Source: Caulobacter rhizosphaerae (lineage in GTDB: Bacteria > Pseudomonadota > Alphaproteobacteria > Caulobacterales > Caulobacteraceae). Taken from it: a DNA stretch of 64,000 bases. Shown piece by piece: positions 36,978-46,647 of the stretch. Numbering within the stretch: position 1 is the first letter of the stretch; each line of letters starts with the position of its first letter. A program made the position numbers and the translations under genes. Location of the stretch: NCBI RefSeq assembly GCF_010977555.1, contig NZ_CP048816.1, forward strand, positions 167,493-231,492, read 5' to 3'. The notes under the pieces are model-generated. The model made no database searches, was not told the DNA's origin, and saw only the letters and a program-made list of their open reading frames with translations.

Positions 36978-38765
36978 ATGTCTGACCGGTCTTTTCGCTC
37001 TCAGCGCTGGTTTAATGATCTGAAGAATCCGGACAACACCTCCCTCTATCTGGGCTGGTTCATGAACTACGGCATCTCGCTGGAGGAACTGCGCTCGGGC
37101 CGCCCCGTGATCGGCATCGCCCAGACCGGTTCGGACCTGTCGCCGTGCAATCGCCACCACATGGTCCTCGCCGACCGCGTGCGGGCCGGGATCATCGAGG
37201 CGGGCGGCATCCCTTTCGAGTTTCCGGTCCACCCGATTCAGGAGACGGCCAAGCGCCCCACCGCGGGGCTTGATCGCAATCTGGCCTATATGGGTCTGGT
37301 CGAGGTGCTGCTGGGCTATCCGATCGACGGGGTGGTGCTGACGATCGGTTGTGACAAGACCACCCCCGCCTGCCTGATGGCCGCTGCGACGATGAACATT
37401 CCCGCGATCGCGCTTTCCGTCGGTCCGATGCTCAACGGCTGGCATGAGGGCCAGCGGACGGGTTCCGGCACCATCGCCTGGAAGGCCCGGGAATTGCTGG
37501 CCGCCGGCGAGATCGACGAGGAGGGGTTCATCAAGCTGGTGGCCAGCTCCGCGCCGTCGACTGGCTACTGCAACACCATGGGCACGGCCACGACCATGAA
37601 CTCGCTGACCGAGGCCCTGGGCATGTCCCTGCCCGGCTCGGCCGCCATACCCGCGCCGCACCGCGACCGGGCCGAATGCGCCTGGCGCACCGGCAAGGCC
37701 ATCGTCGAGATGGTGCAGGCTGACCGCAAGCCCTCCGACATCCTCACTCGCCAGGCGTTCCTCAACGCCATCGTCGTCAATTCGGCGATCGGCGGCTCGA
37801 GCAATGCGCCGATCCACCTGATCGCCCTGGCGCGCCACATGGGCGTGGACCTGAGCCTGGACGACTGGCAGGCCCACGGCCGCGACGTGCCGCTGATGGT
37901 CAATCTGCAACCGGCCGGCCAATATCTGGGCGAGGACTATTTCCGGGCCGGCGGCGTGCCGGCCGTCGTCGGCGAATTGCTGCGCGCGGGCTTGCTCGAC
38001 GCCGGCGCCCTGACCGCCAACGGCAAGTCGATCGGGGAAAACTGTCAGGCCGCGAAGATCCTCGACGAGGATGTCATCCGCCCCTTCGACCGTCCTCTGA
38101 AGGCGGCCGCCGGCTTTTCGGTGCTGAAGGGCAACCTCTTCGATTCGGCGATCATGAAACTGAGCGTGATCAGCCCCGACTTCCGGGCGCGTTATCTCAG
38201 CAACCCCGACGATCCGGAGGCCTTCGAAGGGCCCGTGGTGGTGTTCGACGGGCCCGAGGAATATCACCGCCTGATCGACGATCCTGCCCTGGGCGTCAAC
38301 GAACACACCATCCTGGTCATGCGCGGAACCGGCCCGCTGGGCTATCCCGGCGCGGCGGAGGTGGTGAACATGCGGCCCCCGGCCTATCTGCTGGAGCGGG
38401 GCGTGGCCGCGCTCCCCTGCATGGGCGACGGGCGCCAGTCGGGCACGTCCGGCTCGCCCTCGATCCTCAACGCCTCGCCGGAGGCCGCGGCCGGCGGCGG
38501 CCTGGCGTTGCTGCGCAACGGCGATCGCGTCCGAATCGACCTGAAGACGGGCGCGGCCAACGCCTTGGTCCCGGCCGAGGAATGGGCGGCCCGGCGCCTG
38601 GAGTTCGAGGCCGCCGGCGGTTACGTCGCGCCAGCAAGCCAAAGCCCCTGGCAGGAGCTGCAGCGCGCCTGGATCGGCCAGTTGCAGACCGGCGCGGTGC
38701 TCGAGCCGGCCGTCAAGCACCAGCGCCTGGCCCAGACCGTCGGCGTTCCGCGCCACAATCACTGA
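36978..38765 (+). CDS. IlvD/Edd-family sugar-acid dehydratase (XylD-like)
   Basis: The 595-residue enzyme matches the Caulobacter D-xylonate dehydratase XylD closely, from [20 protein letters not shown] through to the shared C-terminus PRHNH. Cysteines about residues 57 (LSPCNR), 125 (GCDKTTPA) and 198 (GYCNTMGTA) are the iron-sulfur ligands of the family. It dehydrates an aldonate to a 2-keto-3-deoxy acid. The substrate could be D-xylonate, L-arabonate, L-fuconate or D-galactonate; sequence reading alone does not settle it. It is controlled, probably, by the GntR just upstream, and is followed by a TonB receptor and an SDR. The later steps of a complete pathway are not in this window. Confidence 0.9.
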   Translation: MSDRSFRSQRWFNDLKNPDNTSLYLGWFMNYGISLEELRSGRPVIGIAQTGSDLSPCNRHHMVLADRVRAGIIEAGGIPFEFPVHPIQETAKRPTAGLDRNLAYMGLVEVLLGYPIDGVVLTIGCDKTTPACLMAAATMNIPAIALSVGPMLNGWHEGQRTGSGTIAWKARELLAAGEIDEEGFIKLVASSAPSTGYCNTMGTATTMNSLTEALGMSLPGSAAIPAPHRDRAECAWRTGKAIVEMVQADRKPSDILTRQAFLNAIVVNSAIGGSSNAPIHLIALARHMGVDLSLDDWQAHGRDVPLMVNLQPAGQYLGEDYFRAGGVPAVVGELLRAGLLDAGALTANGKSIGENCQAAKILDEDVIRPFDRPLKAAAGFSVLKGNLFDSAIMKLSVISPDFRARYLSNPDDPEAFEGPVVVFDGPEEYHRLIDDPALGVNEHTILVMRGTGPLGYPGAAEVVNMRPPAYLLERGVAALPCMGDGRQSGTSGSPSILNASPEAAAGGGLALLRNGDRVRIDLKTGAANALVPAEEWAARRLEFEAAGGYVAPASQSPWQELQRAWIGQLQTGAVLEPAVKHQRLAQTVGVPRHNH

Positions 38766-38932
38766 CCCAGCGCGATCAGGCCGCCAGTCCAGCCGTGCCC
38801 CTTCCTCATCGGCGGGGCGCACGGCCCTGTCCACGACCGCTGCCGACCTCGCCGCCGCGATTGCCGCCGACCCCAATGGCGGCTGGGATTTCCGCGCCGT
38901 TTCGGTATCGCGTAACGCGCGCTGGAAAATAC

Positions 38933-38950
38933 AATCAGACTTGACTGATT
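38933..38950. promoter_or_regulatory. inverted repeat upstream of the second TonB receptor
   Basis: AATCAG (38933-38938) and CTGATT (38945-38950) flank a 6-base spacer in an A+T-rich pocket 102 bases before the receptor start. It may be an operator or overlap the promoter. It shares TACAATCA with the GntR site at 36924 only in part. Confidence 0.45.
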
Positions 38951-39019
38951 AATTACGGCGCCGCAATGTTTTGGTCACGGCGGACTGGAAAGAGATCCGC
39001 CGACAAGCAACAGGGAGGA

Positions 39020-39036
39020 CCGGCGCAAAGCGCCGG
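39020..39036 (+). other. 5'-leader hairpin before the TonB receptor
   Basis: CCGGCGC (39020-39026) and GCGCCGG (39030-39036) form a GC-only 7-bp stem with an AAA loop. It ends a few bases before the GGGAGGG ribosome site of the receptor gene, so it could influence translation or mRNA stability. Confidence 0.5.
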
Positions 39037-39051
39037 CTTGGGGAGGGATAT

Positions 39052-42003
39052 ATGATCCGCAACACGCTAACCCGTGGGCTGCTCTGCGGCGCCGCGCTGG
39101 CCGTTCTGGCCGCGCCTGTCACGACGTTCGCGCAGGAGAAATCCGCGACCGCCGAGGAAAAGTCCGCGTCGACCGAGAAGGGCAAGGACAAGGATAAGGA
39201 TAAGGACAAGAGCGTCGTCGAAGAGGTCATCGTCGTCGGCACCAATATCAGCGGCGTCAAGCCGGTCGGCAGCGAAGCTGTGGTGATCGGCCGTGACGAA
39301 GCGCTCAAGATGGGCGTTTCCAACGTGGCCGATGTCGTGCGACGCCTCCCCCAGATCCAGATGAGCGTCGGCGACAATGTCGGCTTCCAGGGCGGCACCG
39401 CCCACCAGGGCTACAACGGGTCGCAGACCGAAACCCTCAATCTGCGCGGCCTGGGTTCGGCCGCGACCCTGATCCTGGTCGACGGCCGTCGACCCATCGG
39501 GTCGGGCGCGGTCTCCACCACGACCGAAGCCAACCAGGTCCCGCTCGCGGCTCTTGAGCGCGTGGAGGTGCTGCCGGACGGCGCCTCGGCGCTTTACGGA
39601 TCGGACGCCGTGGCGGGCGTCATCAACTTCGTTCTGCGCAAGAACTTCAACGGGCTGGAGGTTTCCGGGCGGGTCGGCAACCAGTCCGGCGGGACCGAAT
39701 ACGATGCCTCCATCGTGGGCGGCAAGGGCTGGGAAAGCCTCGGCGGCCTGGGCGCTGGCAGCCTGATCGTCACCTATGAACACCAGGACCGTGACGCCTT
39801 CTCGTCGGGCAAGATCGACCGTCTGCGCCGTGACCTGCGCTCGCAGGGCGGTCCGGACCTGCGGATCGACAAGGATTCGGCCAGTGTCGGGTTCTCGCCC
39901 AACATCATCAGCCAGGGCAATGCGGTCAATCCGACCATTCCGGGCGCGGTGAACTTCACCTACTGGGGCGTTCCGTCCGGAAACGGGGTCGGGATCACGG
40001 CCGCCAGCCTGGCGCTCAACAATCCCAATCTGTCGGATAACGCCGACTATACCGACTATACGGGCAAGCAGATCCGCGACCAGGTCGCGGTCCGCTTCAA
40101 GCAAGAGCTCACCGACCGCCTCGAACTGTTCGCCGACGGCAGCTACACCCATCGCGACACCACCTCGCGATCGGCGCCGTCCACCACCCGCCTTTCCCTC
40201 CTGGGCACGCCGTTCTTCATCCCCGGCCTGCCGGCCAACCAGCAGGTGCAGTACAGCACCCTCAAGGACGGGGTGATGCGGACCTTCGCGGCGACCAGCG
40301 AGTCGTTCGGCGGAGCGGTCGGCCTGAGAGGCGATGTCGGCGGCGACTGGCGCGGGGAGGCCTACTTCAACTACGGGCGCAACACCCAGTGCGACAGCTG
40401 CGTGACCGGGTCGATCAACACCCAGGCCTTTGCCGCCCAGGTCGCGTCCGGCGCGATCAATCCGCTGAGCTCGGCCCCGCTGACCTCGTCCCAGATCGCC
40501 GCGGTCTATGGCGCCAGCCGATTTGAGAGCCGCTCGACCCTGAAGGATACCCTGGTCAAGTTCGACGGCCCGCTGTTCAGCCTGCCGGCCGGCAAGGTCA
40601 AGGCGGCCGTGGGCGGGGAGTACCGGGTCGAGGAAAGCGCCAACCGCAACAGCTCCACCAGCGGCGTGGCCAATACGACCAAGGTGCTCAACACCTACGA
40701 CAACTCCGCCTACGAGCGCAGCATCAAGTCGCTGTTCGGCGAGCTCTATGTCCCGCTGATCGGGGAGCAGCAGTCGGTGCCATGGGTCAGGTCGCTGACC
40801 GCGTCCCTGGCCGCGCGCTATGACGACTACGCCGACGCCGGCGACACGACCAACCCCCGGATCGGCGTGACCTGGGAAGTGAACGACGAACTGCGCTTCT
40901 CCGGAAGCTGGGGCACCTCGTTCCGGGCGCCGACGGTGACCGACGCCAACACCAACGCGGTCACCTCCGGCACCCTGTTCCCGGGCCTGCCCAACTATGA
41001 TCCGCGTATCGTCAACGGCGTGCTGCCCGCGGGCATCTTCGGGCCGTTCGGCCTGACCAACGCCGCGCTCCTGCTCGGCTCCAACGCCGATCTGAAGCCA
41101 GAGACCTCGGAAAACTGGTCGGTGAGCGGTCGTTGGCAGCGGGGCGGGTTCGATCTGACGGCCACCTACTGGTCGATCAGCTACAAGAACCAGATCGTGT
41201 TCCCGGGCGCGCTGATCTATCTGGCCGCCACGCCCGCCGACGTCCCGGCCAACGGCGGCAACTACCGTGGTTGGGGCGATTACATCATCCCGATCAACAA
41301 CCCCTCGACCTGCAACAACGCCAACCTGGCCAGCGCCGATCCCAAGCTCGCCGCCCTGATCCAGAACCTCAACTACGACTTCGTGTCCGGCGGCGGGCAG
41401 TTCTCCCAGGCCAGTTCCCTGAAGAACGACTTCTGCCGGGTCAATGTCGTGCTCGACAGCCGACTGCAAAACCTCGGTTCGGTCATCAAGACCGGCTACG
41501 ACGTCAGCGCCAAGTACACGCGAAATGTCGGCGAGGTGTGGCTCAACGGCCAACTGGCCGTCTCCCGTCAGCTCAAGAACGACATCAAGGCCCAACCGGG
41601 TCAGGCGGCGACCAACGTCACCGGCGATCTGTCGCAGACCTATGGCGGCTTCAAGTGGAAGGGCACCGCCAGCGTCTCGGCGAACTGGAAGAACTTCGAT
41701 ACGACGCTGATGGCGCGCTATGTGTCGTCGATGAAGGCTCCGGGAATGCTGGACGTCAATTTCCAGCCGCTTCCGACGAAGACCCTGTCGCCGCACACCG
41801 AGTTCGATCTCACCCTCGGCTACAACGGGACTCTGAAGGAGCCGACCATGGGGCTCAAGAGCTGGCGCGCCCAGTTCGCGGTCACCAACCTCTTCGACGA
41901 CTATCCCGACTTCTTCGCCAGCCAGATCGACGGCGCCTGGAACCCCAAGTACGGCCTGCCCTTGGGGCGGACCTACTCGTTCCAGCTGACCGGCCGCTTC
42001 TGA
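39052..42003 (+). CDS. TonB-dependent outer-membrane receptor
   Basis: The ATG at 39052 follows GGGAGGGATAT and gives 983 residues, beginning MIRNTLTRGLLCGAALAVLA, a clear signal peptide. A charged linker of alternating Lys-Asp (residues 45-53) precedes the TonB-box-like VVEEVIVVGT. The plug domain (NLRGLGSAATLILVDGRRPI, ERVEVLPDGASALYGSDAVA) and barrel (FSGSWGTSFRAPTV, NADLKPETSENWSVSG) follow, ending in Phe. It probably takes up an oligosaccharide or glycoside related to the neighbouring XylD-like dehydratase and SDR. An upstream in-frame start at 38971 lacks a signal peptide and is unlikely. Confidence 0.95.
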   Translation: MIRNTLTRGLLCGAALAVLAAPVTTFAQEKSATAEEKSASTEKGKDKDKDKDKSVVEEVIVVGTNISGVKPVGSEAVVIGRDEALKMGVSNVADVVRRLPQIQMSVGDNVGFQGGTAHQGYNGSQTETLNLRGLGSAATLILVDGRRPIGSGAVSTTTEANQVPLAALERVEVLPDGASALYGSDAVAGVINFVLRKNFNGLEVSGRVGNQSGGTEYDASIVGGKGWESLGGLGAGSLIVTYEHQDRDAFSSGKIDRLRRDLRSQGGPDLRIDKDSASVGFSPNIISQGNAVNPTIPGAVNFTYWGVPSGNGVGITAASLALNNPNLSDNADYTDYTGKQIRDQVAVRFKQELTDRLELFADGSYTHRDTTSRSAPSTTRLSLLGTPFFIPGLPANQQVQYSTLKDGVMRTFAATSESFGGAVGLRGDVGGDWRGEAYFNYGRNTQCDSCVTGSINTQAFAAQVASGAINPLSSAPLTSSQIAAVYGASRFESRSTLKDTLVKFDGPLFSLPAGKVKAAVGGEYRVEESANRNSSTSGVANTTKVLNTYDNSAYERSIKSLFGELYVPLIGEQQSVPWVRSLTASLAARYDDYADAGDTTNPRIGVTWEVNDELRFSGSWGTSFRAPTVTDANTNAVTSGTLFPGLPNYDPRIVNGVLPAGIFGPFGLTNAALLLGSNADLKPETSENWSVSGRWQRGGFDLTATYWSISYKNQIVFPGALIYLAATPADVPANGGNYRGWGDYIIPINNPSTCNNANLASADPKLAALIQNLNYDFVSGGGQFSQASSLKNDFCRVNVVLDSRLQNLGSVIKTGYDVSAKYTRNVGEVWLNGQLAVSRQLKNDIKAQPGQAATNVTGDLSQTYGGFKWKGTASVSANWKNFDTTLMARYVSSMKAPGMLDVNFQPLPTKTLSPHTEFDLTLGYNGTLKEPTMGLKSWRAQFAVTNLFDDYPDFFASQIDGAWNPKYGLPLGRTYSFQLTGRF

Positions 42004-42028
42004 CGATCGTCAGGATCTAGGTGAACTC

Positions 42029-42067
42029 GGCGTCGGTAAGCCTCCAGCTGCCGACGCCTTTTCTTTT
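42029..42067 (+). terminator. intrinsic terminator after the second TonB receptor
   Basis: GGCGTCGG (42029-42036) and CCGACGCC (42051-42058) form the stem, followed by TTTTCTTTTT. It ends the rightward receptor transcript, so the following SDR needs its own promoter or read-through. Confidence 0.85.
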
Positions 42068-42156
42068 TGGGTGACGATGAGCAGCGCCCGTTCCGTGCGC
42101 GCCGGGGCGTTGCGTGGACCTCGAGAGCGGCCGCGGCGATCCGTTGGAGATGGGTG

Positions 42157-42897
42157 ATGAATAAGGCCGGTATGGAGGGCAAGGTTGTCCTGGTCACGGG
42201 CGGCGCGTCCGGCATCGGCGCGGCGGTGGCGCGGCGCCTGGACAGGCTCGGCGCGCGCGTGACGATCGGCGACCTGCGCGCCAAGCCTGGCTCGCCCGTC
42301 GAAACCCTGGCGATGGACGTCACCGATCCCAGCGCCGTGCAGACGGTAATCGACCACGTCCTGGAAGCGCATGGACGGCTCGATGGCCTGGTCCATTGCG
42401 CGGGGCTGGCCAAGACGGCGCCGTTCCTGGAAACCCCGCTGTCGGTCTTCGATGATCTGGTCGCGATCAATCTGCGCGGAACCTTCATCGTGGGACAGGC
42501 CGCGGCCAAGGTCATGGCGGCGGCAGGCCGCGGCGCGATCGTGAATGTCGGCAGTGTGTCGGGCATGACGGGCAACGCCCAGCGCTGCGGCTACGGCGCG
42601 GCCAAGGCCGGCATGATCCACCTGTCCAAGGTCATGGCCGTCGAGTTGGGCGCGCGCGGGGTTCGCGTCAACGTGGTCGCGCCGGGTCCGATCGAGACGC
42701 CCCTGGTGGCCGGCTTCTACACCGACACGATCCGACGCGAATGGATCGACCGCATGGCCCTGGACCGGTTCGGACAACCTGATGAGGTGGCGGCGGCGGC
42801 CTGCTTCCTGCTCTCCGACGAGGCCAGCTTCATCACCGGCCATACGCTGGTGGTCGACGGCGGCTTCCTCGTCCAGGGCCTGAAGGATCCCCAGTGA
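42157..42897 (+). CDS. short-chain dehydrogenase/reductase
   Basis: The 246-residue classical SDR starts MNKAGMEGKVVLVTGGASGI, with GGAG about 8 bases upstream. It has the cofactor motif TGGASGIG, NLRGTF, an active-site Ser in VGSVSG, and YGAAK (Tyr-x3-Lys). VVDGG near the end is typical. The acidic residue in IGDLRA after the second strand suggests NAD+ preference. Position beside the XylD-like dehydratase suggests a sugar or keto-sugar-acid dehydrogenase, but no substrate can be assigned. The open frame begins upstream at 42067 without a better start. Confidence 0.88.
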   Translation: MNKAGMEGKVVLVTGGASGIGAAVARRLDRLGARVTIGDLRAKPGSPVETLAMDVTDPSAVQTVIDHVLEAHGRLDGLVHCAGLAKTAPFLETPLSVFDDLVAINLRGTFIVGQAAAKVMAAAGRGAIVNVGSVSGMTGNAQRCGYGAAKAGMIHLSKVMAVELGARGVRVNVVAPGPIETPLVAGFYTDTIRREWIDRMALDRFGQPDEVAAAACFLLSDEASFITGHTLVVDGGFLVQGLKDPQ

Positions 42898-43057
42898 TGC
42901 GACGTCCTAGTGCGGTCCGGCATGGCGGGGCAAGGCCGGCGGGGGCGAACAAAATCCATGAACGTCTGGAGTGGACGGGGTGGAGAGGGCGAGCGCCGAC
43001 GGCGGCGTCGCGAGAACGGTATTCGGCGCCTGGGCGCCGGCGGAGAAGGGTTTTGAA

Positions 43058-44653
43058 ATGATCGACAAACGCAAGTTGCAGGCCTCGGGCCTGGTCATGG
43101 CGGTGTTGCTGGCGGGCGGCTGCGCGCCGCTGGGCAACCCCGCCGCCAACGCCCCCTCCCCCTCTGCGGGTCCCGTCCGCGTGGCGGCGGCGGACGACGC
43201 CGAGCGCTGCGCGGCCCTCGTGGAGACCGAGGTCGCCGGCGCCCGGATCACGAGCGCGAAATTTGTCGCCCAAGACACCAAGATGGCGCCGGTGGGCCTG
43301 CCGGCCCGCGACGCCTTTTGCCAGGTTCGCGCGACGATCTCGCCGGCCCCGACTTCGAAGATTTCCGTGGAAATCTGGCTGCCGGGGCGGTGGAACCACA
43401 AGATGCTCGGCCTTGGCGGCAGCGGCTTCAGCGGCGGCCTGGTCACCGCGCCCCTGACCTTCCCCAAGCCGGCGGGCGATGGTTACGTGGTGATGGCGAC
43501 CGACTCCGGCCACGACAACGACGACCAGGCGCTCTGGGCGCTCAACCAGCCCGAGCGTATCGTCGACTATGGCTATCGCGCCAACCAGCTGGGGACGCAG
43601 ATCGCCAAGGCGCTGATCGTGCGTTATTACAGCGAGCCGGCCAAACGATCCTATTTCCAGGGCTGCTCCAACGGCGGCCGCGACGCCCTGATGCTGGCTC
43701 AACGGTCTCCCGACGCCTATGACGGGATTATCGCGGGGGCGCCTGCCAACAGCATCGTGTCGCTTTTGACCGGCTTTGCGAACTATCGCGCCCTGATCGA
43801 GAAACTGCCGCCCGACAGCCTGACGCCCAAGATGACCGCGCTTCACGAGGCCGTCCTGGTGCAATGCGACGCCAGCGACGGCTTGAAGGATGGCCTGGTC
43901 AGCGATCCCCTGTCGTGCCGTTTTGATCCGGCGGTGATCGCCTGCAAGCCCGGCGAGGATGCAAAGTCCTGCCTGAATCCGGCCGAGGTGGCGACGGTTC
44001 AGCAACTGTATAAGGGCAGCCGCACCCGCGACGGCCGCCAGGTCAGTCCGGGCATCTCGGCCGGCAGCGAATATCTCTGGAACGAATGGTGGACCAAGTC
44101 GAACTCTACGGGCGGCCAGTCCGCGCCCGGCTTCTTCGGCAGTTTCGTCTACGGTAACCCCAAATGGACGATGGCGTCGTTCCAGCTCGACAAGGATTGG
44201 GCGGCCGCGATGCACAAACTCAGCCACGTGCTGGACGCGACCGACACCAACCTGCGCCCCTTCGCCCGCTCAGGCGGCAAGCTCCTGATGTATCAGGGCT
44301 GGGACGATCAGGCGGTGCCGCCGTCCGGCACGATCGGCTATTTCGACAAAGCGCGAAAGCAGCTTGGCGGACAGGCCGACAGCGCGCAGCTGTTCATGGC
44401 GCCGGGCATGGGCCACTGCTTTGACGGCAAGGGCCTGACGACGGCGGACTTCGTCGGCGAACTGGACCGCTGGGTTGAGAGCGGCAAGGCGCCCGACCAG
44501 ATCAAGGCGGAGAAGCCGGTGAACTTCCTGCTCAGCCTCGCGGGCGTTCCAGCCCCGCCGCTGATGACCCGTCCGCTGTGCGCCTATCCCAAGGTCGCCC
44601 ACTACGAGGGCAAGGGCTCGCCGAACGAGGCCAGCAGTTTCGTCTGCCGCTGA
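43058..44653 (+). CDS. tannase/feruloyl esterase family lipoprotein
   Basis: The 531-residue protein begins MIDKRKLQASGLVMAVLLAG with lipobox LAGGC. It has WNHKMLGLGG, nucleophile elbow GCSNGGRD, YDGIIAGAP, the Asp in WDDQAVPP and the His in MGHCFDGKG, the full CS-D-HC set of tannases. It is the third family member in the window and is clearly distinct from that at 19615-21195. GGAGAAGGG precedes the ATG. Probably acts on hydroxycinnamoyl or galloyl esters at the cell envelope. It faces the beta-propeller gene convergently across a strong hairpin. Confidence 0.92.
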   Translation: MIDKRKLQASGLVMAVLLAGGCAPLGNPAANAPSPSAGPVRVAAADDAERCAALVETEVAGARITSAKFVAQDTKMAPVGLPARDAFCQVRATISPAPTSKISVEIWLPGRWNHKMLGLGGSGFSGGLVTAPLTFPKPAGDGYVVMATDSGHDNDDQALWALNQPERIVDYGYRANQLGTQIAKALIVRYYSEPAKRSYFQGCSNGGRDALMLAQRSPDAYDGIIAGAPANSIVSLLTGFANYRALIEKLPPDSLTPKMTALHEAVLVQCDASDGLKDGLVSDPLSCRFDPAVIACKPGEDAKSCLNPAEVATVQQLYKGSRTRDGRQVSPGISAGSEYLWNEWWTKSNSTGGQSAPGFFGSFVYGNPKWTMASFQLDKDWAAAMHKLSHVLDATDTNLRPFARSGGKLLMYQGWDDQAVPPSGTIGYFDKARKQLGGQADSAQLFMAPGMGHCFDGKGLTTADFVGELDRWVESGKAPDQIKAEKPVNFLLSLAGVPAPPLMTRPLCAYPKVAHYEGKGSPNEASSFVCR

Positions 44654-44667
44654 CCGGTCATGACACC

Positions 44668-44704
44668 TTCAGCCTCGCGCGGCGTGAGCCCGCGCGAGGC
44701 TGAA
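44668..44704. terminator. strong hairpin between convergent genes (probable bidirectional terminator)
   Basis: TTCAGCCTCGCGCGG (44668-44682) and CCGCGCGAGGCTGAA (44690-44704) form a perfect 15-bp stem with a 7-base loop between two convergent genes. There is no T-run on either strand, so termination may be inefficient or Rho-assisted. Confidence 0.65.
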
Positions 44705-44724
44705 GACAGCTTCATGCGCCCGCG

Positions 44725-46647
44725 TTAGGGGCGGGAGAAGCGGGCGCGGGCCGGCAGGAAGGTGTCCCCGGCCGTGGCGATCACCTCGATCTCGCCGGTG
44801 TCGGGCGCGGCCAGCTTGGCTTCGCCGCGGGCATTGGTCTTGACGACCCGCGTCCCGACGCGAAGCGTGGCGTTCATGACCGGGCGAACATCGCCGCCGA
44901 TGTCGGCGGTGACCTTGGCGCGCACCGCCCCGCCGGCGCGCGCCAAGTCCAGGCGCAGCGGCGTGGGCTTGGGCTGGGTGTCATAGCACGCGCCCAGCGG
45001 CGGTAGCGGCGGTGCCGTTCGGCCGTCATAGATCGCGCTGAGGGTTCCGCTCAAGGCGGGCAGCGGCCTTGCGGCGTTGTCGACCCGCAGGTCCATGAGC
45101 ATCCGGCCGCTGTGGCGTCCGCTGACGGCCAGGTCGGACTTGAGCGTCCATCCGCGCTTCTCGCCCTCGCCGGCGACATCGGAGGTCTGGGACATCGCGC
45201 CGCTGACGAAGGTTTCGCCATCGTCGGTGAAGCGGTCGAAGACCACGGACGTGGCCGCGCCTCCCCCGCCAAGCTTGCCGGTCAGCTTCAGTATCGCCTG
45301 GCCGCCGGCCCGGCCGCGCACGATCGCGGTCCGATCCTCGGCATGGGGGCCTCGATAGAGGCCCGCGGCCGGGGCCCAGTCGCCGATCACGGTCGACACG
45401 ACCGGCTTGGGCGCGGTCGGCGCTCGATCCAGGTGCGCCAGCGCGATGCGGTTGGGGCTGGCCTTTTGCCGGCTGCGCGAGCGTTCCTGCAGGATCAGGG
45501 TGGTGCTGTCCTGGCTCCAGTTCTGAGGGCCCAGTTGGTGGCCGGCGGCGGTGAGATCGTCGGCGTAGACGTCGATGGGCTGGCCCATCATCCGTCCCCC
45601 GTCGTCGCCGCGCGCCGGCAGCAGCCAGGGCGAGAGGTCGCACTGAAACCCTTCCCAGGTCGACACGTAGTAGGGCGCGATGGCCGCGCCGAGCATGAGG
45701 CCGCCATAGCCGCGGATCTGCGGAATCCAGGCGAAGGCGTCCATCCGGTGTCGACCCCGCCAGGAATAGGACACCAGCGACGCTTCGTCGGGCGACAGCG
45801 AACCGTCCTCGTCCCAGTCTGGGTGGCCCGTCAACCTGACGGTCTTGCCGGTCTCCAGGTCGATGCGGAGCATGTCGATGTTGTGATTGGGCAGGGCGAC
45901 GGCGATGGCGCCCCGGCCATCGGGCGTGAAGCTCTTGAGTTCATAGAGCTGGGTGAGGTTCTCCCAACGGTCCGGATCCGAATCCGAGTTCGAGCTTGGT
46001 CCGGCGGGATTGATCGCCCGGGGATCGGCCGCGACGTACTTGTCGGCTCTCCGTTCGAGCCGAGCGACCACCATGACTGTCCCGTCGGCCCGGACTTCCA
46101 TCCAGCCGATGTGCTGGCCGTCAGGCGCCAGGTGCCAGGTGCGGCGCTGCAGGACTGGAAACGCGCCGCGTGACGGGCTGGCGTCTATGGGAAGATACCG
46201 GTGCGTCTCACACGCCCTCAGGCTCGGCGCGCATTCGAGCACGAAGCCATTGGCCTTGGGCCCCTCGTCGATCGGCGGCGCGAGCCCGGCGGTGATCAGA
46301 AGCCGCTTGCCGTCAGGAAAGGCGTAGGTGAAGGCGCTGCGGGTCGCCGGCTGATCCGTAAAGCCGCAGGTGACGCATTTCAGGTCCGACCCGTCTTCGC
46401 GGATGATCCAGAAGCCGCCGTCGGCCTGGTTCAGGAACAGCAGCTGGCGACTGTCGTCGAAATAGGTCGGGTAGAAGGGTTGCATGCCCTCGGGAAGGGC
46501 CAGATAGCGCTTCTGGATCGGGATGAACGGCGGTTTGACGTCGGCGGCCGCGGCCAGCGAGGGGGCTAGGCCGATCAAGGCCGCGCCGGCCAGCCTGGCC
46601 AAGGTCCGTGAAACCGTTATCGGCGCGGGCCGGTGGCGCTTTGGCAT
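44725..46647 (-). CDS. exported beta-propeller (TolB/PD40-like) protein of unknown function
   Basis: The start at 46647 is preceded by GGGAGG and gives 640 residues with a signal peptide (TLARLAGAALIGLAPSLAAA). The body has repeated beta-propeller-like blades: YPTYFDDSRQLLFLNQADGG, FTYAFPDGKRLLITAG, SFTPDGRGAIAVALPN, DGSLSPDEASLVSYSWRGRH. Two cysteines occur as CVTC. The C-terminal 100 residues resemble an Ig-like or carboxypeptidase-regulatory beta fold (VRPVMNATLRVGTRV, ARGEAKLAAPDTG). It could bind sugar or act as a scaffold, or be a lyase-type propeller; no catalytic motif is evident. It is divergent from the GH106-like gene at 46945, suggesting a shared role. Confidence 0.78.
   Translation of the reverse strand: MPKRHRPAPITVSRTLARLAGAALIGLAPSLAAAADVKPPFIPIQKRYLALPEGMQPFYPTYFDDSRQLLFLNQADGGFWIIREDGSDLKCVTCGFTDQPATRSAFTYAFPDGKRLLITAGLAPPIDEGPKANGFVLECAPSLRACETHRYLPIDASPSRGAFPVLQRRTWHLAPDGQHIGWMEVRADGTVMVVARLERRADKYVAADPRAINPAGPSSNSDSDPDRWENLTQLYELKSFTPDGRGAIAVALPNHNIDMLRIDLETGKTVRLTGHPDWDEDGSLSPDEASLVSYSWRGRHRMDAFAWIPQIRGYGGLMLGAAIAPYYVSTWEGFQCDLSPWLLPARGDDGGRMMGQPIDVYADDLTAAGHQLGPQNWSQDSTTLILQERSRSRQKASPNRIALAHLDRAPTAPKPVVSTVIGDWAPAAGLYRGPHAEDRTAIVRGRAGGQAILKLTGKLGGGGAATSVVFDRFTDDGETFVSGAMSQTSDVAGEGEKRGWTLKSDLAVSGRHSGRMLMDLRVDNAARPLPALSGTLSAIYDGRTAPPLPPLGACYDTQPKPTPLRLDLARAGGAVRAKVTADIGGDVRPVMNATLRVGTRVVKTNARGEAKLAAPDTGEIEVIATAGDTFLPARARFSRP

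Noticed and set aside
39067..41796. Very long minus-strand frame inside the second TonB receptor
   Set aside because: The plus strand has plug and barrel motifs and a signal peptide; the minus frame shows no family resemblance.
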